This document shows, in pieces, positions 7,483 to 12,050 of a stretch of 12,050 nucleotides of DNA (the first letter of the stretch is position 1; the number at the start of each line of letters is the position of its first letter). The position numbers were made by a program, and so were the translations under genes. The notes below the pieces were generated by a model. The model did not search any database. It had not been told where the DNA came from and saw only the letters and a program-made list of their open reading frames with translations. Origin of the DNA: Anaerolineales bacterium (GTDB lineage Bacteria; Chloroflexota; Anaerolineae; Anaerolineales; E44-bin32). Location: the NCBI GenBank assembly GCA_030608865.1, contig JAUWDI010000011.1, positions 1 to 12,050 on the forward strand. Reading direction: 5' to 3'.

Positions 7483-8901
7483 TTAGCGAACCGCCAATTC
7501 AAGCCAGCGTTTTGCAAGCGCTTGATAACGTTCAGGTGCGTTCAGAGAGGAGGCCAACTGCATGGCAGCCCATGCCCCACTTCGGTTCCCCTGGGCGTCG
7601 AGTAACAAACCCAGATAATACTGAGTTTGTGCGTTAGATGGATCCAACATAACGGCTCGCCAGAGAAGGCGTTCTGCCAGAATGTAGTTTTCGAGCAGAA
7701 AATGGGTGTAGGCCAGTTCGGCAAGAGGGGCTGTTTCTCTTGTGCTTAATGCAACTGCATTTCGAGCCGCAGGAAGCGCAAGCGTATGGATATCTACTTC
7801 ATATTGATTGGAGAATCTCGCCAGCAATAGCCAGAAGGCGGGATTCTTTGGATCGAGGTCTGCAGCCTGGCGGTAGGCAGCAGATGCAGCCACGAGATCT
7901 CCAAGCCCAATATATACCTCACCTAATTGTGCTGCAATTGCCGGGTTGAGCGGGTCGAGTTGAGCGGCAACGATCAAGGCATCTCTCGCCTGTTCCTCCT
8001 CGCCTGCGTTGAGCCAATGAAGGGCTAGAAAGATATGCGGTAGGGCTTGGTCAGGTAGCGCGTCGGCAGCGGCCAGCAGATCGTCCAGCCCGTTCTGCCC
8101 TATTTGGTCTTTTGATAAACCTAGATAGGCACGAGCCTCATGGATATCGGGATCGATTTCCAGCAATTTTTCTAGAGAGGATACCGCCAATTTCCATCGG
8201 CCGTGACGGGCGAAGATTTGCCCCACCTGTGCCAGAGGGTAAGTGGGAGATGATTCGTTAGTTGAACCCTCGATCGCAAGAATGAGATCGATTGCTAGTT
8301 GAGGCGTTTGTTCTGCTCTCTGGGCGAGCGCATGAAGGAGCGGCAGAGAATCCACCGGCGCCAAAGCCGCTTTCGCATACGCGTAGGCCTCCTCCGTCTC
8401 AGGGTTGAGTGATGTCGTCCTGGCCAGCGCCTCGAAGATTGGAAGCGCGTCGTCGAGATCGTTGGCAGCAAGCAGTTGCAGTGCAAGCTGCTCGATGTCC
8501 GGGATTGATTCCGGGCAATCTATGATCAGGCCTTGCCAGGCATTATCTAACCCGGCGGTCTCTCCCGCGCGGATGTTTACCCTTTGACGGAGGCAATAGG
8601 CTTCGTGGCTCTGCAAGTTGTGGACTTCTAGCGCGTCTAGATGAACGTTGGCAGTATCTATGTCATTCATATCTAAAGCCAGTTCGGCGACTTTCAGGTG
8701 CAATCCCGCAAGTGCTTTCTCAAACTTGATCGCGTATTCGAGCTGCTCGATGGCGATCTTGAGATTCCCAGCCTTAAGGGAGGCCTGTGCTGTTTGCAGG
8801 GGATGGAGAAAGGGTTGCGCGATCGGTGATGGCGAGAGCACAAGGAGAAGTAGGATCGTGATGGTCAGTATTTGCCAGTGCCGGCGGAGTTTTTCAATCA
8901 T
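7483..8901 (-). CDS. Exported or membrane-anchored TPR-repeat protein
   Basis: The 472-residue protein starts with a basic N-terminus (MIEKLRRHW) and a hydrophobic segment at about 11-29, a signal peptide or anchor; no strong cleavage site is obvious. The rest is helical and made of tetratricopeptide repeats. Early repeats at about 34-100 are divergent. Clear ones lie at about 222-252 (ending LEKLLEIDP), 286-318 (ARDALIVAAQLDPLNP), 320-353 (AIAAQLGEVYIGLGDLVAAS, then AADLDPKNP) and 392-456 (AERLLWRAVMLDPSNA, then YLGLLLDAQGN). TPR arrays serve as protein-protein scaffolds; no catalytic domain is fused. It appears to be the first gene of a transcript continuing into the lipoprotein and mtaB. 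The ATG at 8901 is the only start that includes the hydrophobic segment. Its partner and function are not known; an envelope role is inferred from the N-terminus and the neighbouring lipoprotein. Confidence 0.85.
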   Translation of the reverse strand: MIEKLRRHWQILTITILLLLVLSPSPIAQPFLHPLQTAQASLKAGNLKIAIEQLEYAIKFEKALAGLHLKVAELALDMNDIDTANVHLDALEVHNLQSHEAYCLRQRVNIRAGETAGLDNAWQGLIIDCPESIPDIEQLALQLLAANDLDDALPIFEALARTTSLNPETEEAYAYAKAALAPVDSLPLLHALAQRAEQTPQLAIDLILAIEGSTNESSPTYPLAQVGQIFARHGRWKLAVSSLEKLLEIDPDIHEARAYLGLSKDQIGQNGLDDLLAAADALPDQALPHIFLALHWLNAGEEEQARDALIVAAQLDPLNPAIAAQLGEVYIGLGDLVAASAAYRQAADLDPKNPAFWLLLARFSNQYEVDIHTLALPAARNAVALSTRETAPLAELAYTHFLLENYILAERLLWRAVMLDPSNAQTQYYLGLLLDAQGNRSGAWAAMQLASSLNAPERYQALAKRWLELAVR

Positions 8902-8927
8902 GATTAATTCCGTTGAACCCTGGGTGA

Positions 8928-8956
8928 ATTATAGACCGAGATAGGGAGAGCGGAAA
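8928..8956 (-). promoter_or_regulatory. Probable promoter of the TPR-lipoprotein-mtaB unit
   Basis: The minus strand carries a perfect TATAAT (8933-8928), 26 bases upstream of the ATG at 8901. The matching -35 position, 17 bases further up, reads TTTCCG (8956-8951), only three of six to consensus. The leader would be about 20 bases with no clear Shine-Dalgarno sequence. Confidence 0.5.
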
Positions 8957-8965
8957 TTTCTTCCG
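8951..8965. repeat. Inverted repeat over the -35 region of the TPR promoter
   Basis: CGGAA and TTCCG form a perfect five-base inverted repeat around ATTTC; an outer A-T pair and a G-T pair can extend it. One arm coincides with the expected -35 position of the minus-strand promoter, so it could be an operator. It may also be chance, given its size. Confidence 0.3.
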
Positions 8966-9004
8966 TTTAATGTTAAGGGTCGAAGCAAATGAAGTAAAGC
9001 CCAG

Positions 9005-9022
9005 ACGGGATGAACCTCCCGT
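9005..9022. repeat. Inverted repeat in the divergent region
   Basis: ACGGGA and TCCCGT are a perfect six-base inverted repeat with a six-base centre (TGAACC). It lies about 50 bases upstream of the acyl-CoA dehydrogenase -35 box, a spacing that fits a regulator site. No T run follows on either strand, so it is not a typical terminator. Confidence 0.4.
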
Positions 9023-9069
9023 TGTGGTGTGATAATGGACACTAAAACACGTCGAATCCACAAGATAGG

Positions 9070-9098
9070 TTGTCTCACTCAGTTTGAGCGTCTATAAT
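9070..9098 (+). promoter_or_regulatory. Promoter of the acyl-CoA dehydrogenase/ETF operon
   Basis: TTGTCT (9070-9075) and a perfect TATAAT (9093-9098) are separated by exactly 17 bases. Transcription would start near 9105, leaving a leader of just over 20 bases that contains the ribosome binding site at 9115-9119. Confidence 0.7.
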
Positions 9099-9114
9099 CG
9101 AGACACGTTTTTCT

Positions 9115-9119
9115 GGAGG
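9115..9119 (+). promoter_or_regulatory. Ribosome binding site that fixes the acyl-CoA dehydrogenase start
   Basis: GGAGG ends eight bases before the ATG at 9128, the best spacing. The GTG at 9122 is in the same frame but only two bases away from it, so it is an unlikely start. Confidence 0.8.
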
Positions 9120-9127
9120 TAGTGTGG

Positions 9128-10336
9128 ATGGATTTTCGTCTCACGACGGAACATGAGATGGTTCAGAAAATGGTTCGCGATTTCGCTCGCAAGGAGGTCG
9201 CGCCCACTATCAAAGAAGCCGATCGGGAACAGGAGATGGCCGCTCACGTCCTGCCCAGGATGGGGGAGTTGGGCATTCTCGGCATCTGCATCCCGGTGCG
9301 TTATGGTGGGCAAGGGATGGACTATATCTCATTGGGTTTGGCAAGCGAAGAACTTGAAGTAATCGATACCACATTGCGAGTGGTGATGTCTGTTCACAAT
9401 GGTTTAGCAAGTATGACTCTCTTCCAGTGGGGAACAGAAGAACAAAAAATGAAGTACCTTGTCCCCATCGCGCGTGGGGAGAAGATCGGCTGTGGGGCGT
9501 TCTCGGAGCCCGGCGCTGGTTCGGATTTTGCGAATTTACTGATGACGGGCAAGCGAGACGGAGATGAGTACATTCTGAATGGTGAGAAAATGTGGATCTC
9601 ACTCGCAACCAAAGCGGATTTTGCAGTCGTAACGGTTCGAACCAAGTCTGATGTAACGAAGCCCAGCGAGGGGCTTACCGCATTTATTGTTGAGCTGGAT
9701 CGACCTGGGGTTACACGGGGGGATATCCATGGAAAGCTAGGTGTGCGTGCCGGGTCTACAGGATGGATTTCGTTCCAGGATGTGCGTGTGCCACTTGAGA
9801 ATCGAATTGGGGAAGACGGCGAGGGATTCAAGGTCACGATGACTGCTTTCGACCACGGTCGGTACACGGTTGCCGCAGGCGCGACAGGGTTAATTCGTGC
9901 CTCACTTGAAGCCAGTGTGACCTATGCGAAAGAGCGAAGCTCCTTTGGAAAACCAATCGCTCACCATCAACTCATCCAGGAGAAGATTGCACGCATGGCG
10001 CGCGACTATGAGATTGCGCGTTTGCTTTATTTGAAAGCCGGTTGGATGAAGAACGAGGGCGTGCGCAATACCTATGAGACCTCCATCGCAAAACACTTCG
10101 CAACGGAGGCATCCTTTCATGCCGCATCTGAAGCCATTCAGATCCATGGGGCTTATGGATTCAGTGATGAATACGATGTGGAGCGATTCATGCGCAATGC
10201 ACGCGGGGCTATGATTTATGAGGGCAGCAGCGAAATCCAGACTCTAATCCAGGCGGATTATGCGCTGGGGTATCGTAAAGATAAGGCAGTCCGATGTGAG
10301 CTTCCAGCGTATGACTCGCAAGCGTGGCAGTCATAA
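9128..10336 (+). CDS. Acyl-CoA dehydrogenase (FAD), glutaryl-CoA-dehydrogenase-like branch
   Basis: This 402-residue flavoenzyme oxidises an acyl-CoA to the 2,3-enoyl-CoA and hands electrons to ETF. The N-terminal helical domain spans about 6-118. The beta domain spans about 120-220 and contains CGAFSEPGAGSDF (122-134) and LNGEKMW (150-156). The C-terminal helical domain spans about 233-382 and contains RSSFGKPIAHHQLIQEKIA (270-288), QIHGAYGFSDEYDVERFMRN (338-357) and MIYEGSSEIQ (362-371). E365 in YEG aligns with the catalytic base of SCAD and GCDH. The usual WITN is replaced by WISL at 156-159. R84 in LRVVMSV occupies the place I recall for the carboxylate-binding arginine of glutaryl-CoA dehydrogenase, so a dicarboxylic substrate is possible but unproven. 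It is the first gene of an operon with etfB and etfA, 66 bases before etfB. Confidence 0.93.
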   Translation: MDFRLTTEHEMVQKMVRDFARKEVAPTIKEADREQEMAAHVLPRMGELGILGICIPVRYGGQGMDYISLGLASEELEVIDTTLRVVMSVHNGLASMTLFQWGTEEQKMKYLVPIARGEKIGCGAFSEPGAGSDFANLLMTGKRDGDEYILNGEKMWISLATKADFAVVTVRTKSDVTKPSEGLTAFIVELDRPGVTRGDIHGKLGVRAGSTGWISFQDVRVPLENRIGEDGEGFKVTMTAFDHGRYTVAAGATGLIRASLEASVTYAKERSSFGKPIAHHQLIQEKIARMARDYEIARLLYLKAGWMKNEGVRNTYETSIAKHFATEASFHAASEAIQIHGAYGFSDEYDVERFMRNARGAMIYEGSSEIQTLIQADYALGYRKDKAVRCELPAYDSQAWQS

Positions 10337-10390
10337 GCAATTTACAGGCTGTTGTTAAGACGTGAGATCGTGGAAAAGCATTTCTAAGAT

Positions 10391-10397
10391 AAGGAGG
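10391..10397 (+). promoter_or_regulatory. Strong ribosome binding site supporting the TTG start of etfB
   Basis: AAGGAGG ends five bases before the TTG at 10403. No ATG or GTG lies in the same frame nearby, and the encoded start NIVVCVKQTPD is the standard N-terminus of ETF beta subunits. Confidence 0.8.
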
Positions 10398-10402
10398 AAC
10401 CC

Positions 10403-11185
10403 TTGAATATCGTTGTCTGTGTAAAACAAACGCCCGATACAGCCGCAACGGTCACTGTTGAAGACGGGAAAATCTCCTGGGGGGATGCGCCCTTGGTGTT
10501 GAATCCCTGGGATGAGTTTGCCGTCGAAGAAGCTCTGCGCTTGAAGGAAGCGCATGGTGGTGAGGTTACGGCGATCAGCCTTGGCCCTGAAGATGCCAAG
10601 GAAGCTCTTAAACAATCGCTGGCGATGGGATGTGAGAACGCAATCCTCGTGAGCGATCCTTCATTTGCCGGCCTCGATTCGCTGCAGGTCTCCAAAGTGC
10701 TTGCAGCGGCAGTTGAGAAAGTTGGCGAGGTGGACCTCGTCTTCTTCGGCAGATCCTCGGTAGATACCGATTCGGGCATAACCGGCTCGCAAGTCGCACG
10801 TCGCTTGGGCTGGCCGGCGCTATCGCTCGTTGCGGTGATTAATTCCCTGGATCCTGAAAGCAAGCAGTTGGAAGTCGAGCGGATGTTGGATGAAGGCCGG
10901 CAGCAGGTAAAGGCTTCGTTCCCCGCCGTAATCTCCGTCGTTAAGGAGATCAACGAACCCCGATATCCATCCTTCATGGGGATTCGTAAAGCATCAAAAG
11001 CGGAGATTCCCATCTGGTCCGCTGCAGAGTTGGGTCTCGAAGGGGGCTTGGAGTCGGCGCTGACTTGGCCTGATGTTTACGCCATACCAAAAGTCGAGAC
11101 TGAATGTGAGTTCGTAGAGGGGGAAACCCCTGAGGAGATCGCTGCGAAGTTAGTTGATCGCCTAATAGAAGAGAAGGTGGTCTGA
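10403..11185 (+). CDS. etfB: Electron transfer flavoprotein subunit beta
   Basis: EtfB forms the AMP-binding (or, in bifurcating forms, second-FAD-binding) half of the EtfAB heterodimer that accepts electrons from acyl-CoA dehydrogenases. The 260-residue protein shows the family course: NIVVCVKQTPD at the start, NPWDEFAVEEALRLKE (34-49), VDLVFFGRSSVDTDSGITG (110-128) and a near match to the ETF-beta signature at about 158-178 (VERMLDEGRQQV, then FPAVISV), with one position off consensus. Translation starts at TTG behind a strong ribosome binding site. It lies 66 bases after the dehydrogenase, and its stop shares a base with the etfA start (TGATG), as expected for subunits made in equal amounts. 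Whether this ETF bifurcates electrons cannot be settled by eye. Confidence 0.96.
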   Translation: MNIVVCVKQTPDTAATVTVEDGKISWGDAPLVLNPWDEFAVEEALRLKEAHGGEVTAISLGPEDAKEALKQSLAMGCENAILVSDPSFAGLDSLQVSKVLAAAVEKVGEVDLVFFGRSSVDTDSGITGSQVARRLGWPALSLVAVINSLDPESKQLEVERMLDEGRQQVKASFPAVISVVKEINEPRYPSFMGIRKASKAEIPIWSAAELGLEGGLESALTWPDVYAIPKVETECEFVEGETPEEIAAKLVDRLIEEKVV

Positions 11186-12050
11186 TGACTAATAAAGTTC
11201 TCGTTTACGTAGATCACTTCAATGGCGAGGCTTTGCCTGCTTCCTGGGAAGCGGTTGGGGCAGCCCGGAAGATCGCCGAATCTCTCGGTTCGGGAGTCAC
11301 GGCGGTCATCGTTGGGCACGATGTTCAACCGCTCGCCAAGCAGGCGATCGAATATGGCGCAGACGACGCAGTTGTTGCCGAGAACCCTGCTCTGACGGAT
11401 TTTCAACCAGAAGCCTATGCAGATGTGCTCTCGAAAGCAGCGGCTGAGGCGGATGTGCTTCTCCTACCCACATCGGGGCGGACGCGTGAGCTCGCAGCAA
11501 TGGTCGCTGTGGACCTCGAGACGGGCATGGCGCCAGATGTGATCGACATCGAAGTTGATGGCGGATTGGTGCTCGCCACTCGCCCGATTTACGCTGGCAA
11601 ACTGCTCTCCAAAGTGGTTATAAAAGAACGCAAACCGCAGATTCTAACAACGCGAAGCCGTGCATTCCCAAAACCAGAGCCGGATGCAAGCCGCAGCGGG
11701 GAGGTCACAAGCCTCGAGTTTGAGCTCGGAGAAGTTCCCACGGAGGTTCTTGGTTATAAAGATGCAGAGGGGGGAGTGAGTCTTACGGATGCGGCAGTCA
11801 TCGTCTCCGGGGGCCGCGGGGTTTCGAACAATCCCAGCCTGACACCCCCAGAAGAGATTACGGATGAAAAGGAGCAGGAGATCTGGCGTGCTCAACAGGG
11901 TTTCGGGCTCGTAGGTGATCTTGCTGGTGTGCTCAACGCAGCCATGGGGGCGAGTCGTGCGGCGGTGGATGCGGGCTATATCCCTTATGCCAATCAAGTA
12001 GGGCAAACCGGGAAAGTCGTCTCCCCCGATCTGTACATCGCCAACGGGAT
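11185..12050 (+). CDS. etfA: Electron transfer flavoprotein subunit alpha, C-terminus cut by window edge
   Basis: EtfA carries the electron-transferring FAD. The window holds 288 residues of a family that usually runs a little over 300, so only the last few tens are missing. Visible parts are the N-terminal domain (about 1-185), with VLVYVDHFNG at 5-14 and LLLPTSGRTRELAAMVA at 92-108, and the FAD-binding domain. The latter has VIVSGGRGV (205-213), GASRAAVDAGYIPYANQVGQ (255-274) and TGKVVSPDLYIANG (275-288). It starts at the ATG overlapping the etfB stop. Between VSGGRG and GASR lie 42 residues, whereas typical EtfA proteins have about 22. The extra part falls at about 214-245, is acidic (PPEEITDEKEQEIW) and is in frame with good codons, so it does not look like a sequencing error. 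Confidence 0.96.
   Translation, partial: MTNKVLVYVDHFNGEALPASWEAVGAARKIAESLGSGVTAVIVGHDVQPLAKQAIEYGADDAVVAENPALTDFQPEAYADVLSKAAAEADVLLLPTSGRTRELAAMVAVDLETGMAPDVIDIEVDGGLVLATRPIYAGKLLSKVVIKERKPQILTTRSRAFPKPEPDASRSGEVTSLEFELGEVPTEVLGYKDAEGGVSLTDAAVIVSGGRGVSNNPSLTPPEEITDEKEQEIWRAQQGFGLVGDLAGVLNAAMGASRAAVDAGYIPYANQVGQTGKVVSPDLYIANG

Larger units (their letters stand above)
8902..9127. promoter_or_regulatory. Divergent intergenic control region
   Basis: This 226-base region lies between the minus-strand TPR gene and the plus-strand acyl-CoA dehydrogenase. It holds one TATAAT box for each direction and two short inverted repeats, listed separately. There is no open frame of note and no regulator gene beside it. 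Confidence 0.65.

Noticed and set aside
9026..9041. GTGT-N8-ACAC inverted repeat around GATAAT as a second promoter or operator
   Set aside because: The arms are only four bases and there is no -35 box at the right distance.
9394..9867. Minus-strand open frame of 157 codons inside the acyl-CoA dehydrogenase
   Set aside because: It is rich in Ser and Pro, has no motif or ribosome binding site, and is antisense to a conserved gene.
10384..11013. Minus-strand open frame of 209 codons across etfB
   Set aside because: It is Ser/Thr-rich without any recognisable motif and lies fully opposite a well-supported etfB, so it is a shadow.
1..12050. tRNA, rRNA, CRISPR array, insertion sequence, riboswitch or defence system
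   Set aside because: No cloverleaf, repeat-spacer pattern, transposase motif or recognisable aptamer was seen on either strand.

Overview
This is a chromosomal stretch with GC content a little over 50% by eye. It has no RNA genes, insertion sequences, CRISPR array or phage genes that I can see. The mix suggests an environmental bacterium, most likely Chloroflexota (Anaerolineae-like). The clues are a multi-GAF/PAS sensor, a secreted TPR protein beside a small lectin-fold-like lipoprotein of a type I associate with that phylum, and a soluble acyl-CoA dehydrogenase/ETF operon. The taxon is an inference, not something the sequence proves. All genes look intact except the two cut by the window edges.

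Layout, left half (all minus strand). Transcription runs right to left. From 8901 down to 5466 lie a secreted TPR-repeat protein, a small lipoprotein and an MtaB-type tRNA methylthiotransferase, probably one transcript. A 281-base gap follows, with a possible weak terminator after mtaB and then a good sigma70-type promoter whose -10 box ends six bases before the next start codon. That promoter drives a tightly packed cluster: yqeY, pgpH (7TM-HD c-di-AMP phosphodiesterase), ybeY (endoribonuclease) and dgkA (small membrane lipid kinase). The stop and start codons overlap at yqeY/pgpH and ybeY/dgkA, and only 11 bases separate pgpH from ybeY. A 136-base gap leads to a GAF-GAF-GAF-PAS sensor whose C-terminus lies beyond base 1.

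Layout, right half (plus strand). A 226-base divergent promoter region (8902-9127) separates the TPR gene from an operon for acyl-CoA oxidation: an acyl-CoA dehydrogenase of the glutaryl-CoA-dehydrogenase-like branch, then ETF beta (TTG start, strong ribosome binding site), then ETF alpha, which overlaps etfB by one base and runs off the right edge.

How the genes fit together. The dehydrogenase would pass electrons from an acyl-CoA to the EtfAB flavoprotein encoded beside it. The yqeY-pgpH-ybeY-dgkA block joins c-di-AMP turnover, rRNA maturation or ribosome quality control, and recycling of a polyprenyl or diacylglycerol lipid. It looks like a shortened form of the widespread yqeY/phoH/pgpH/ybeY/dgkA/era neighbourhood. 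I see no clearly new multi-gene system. The points most worth a second look are the apparently leaderless yqeY promoter, an extra stretch of about 20 residues in the EtfA FAD domain, and a glutaryl-CoA-dehydrogenase-like arginine in the acyl-CoA dehydrogenase.
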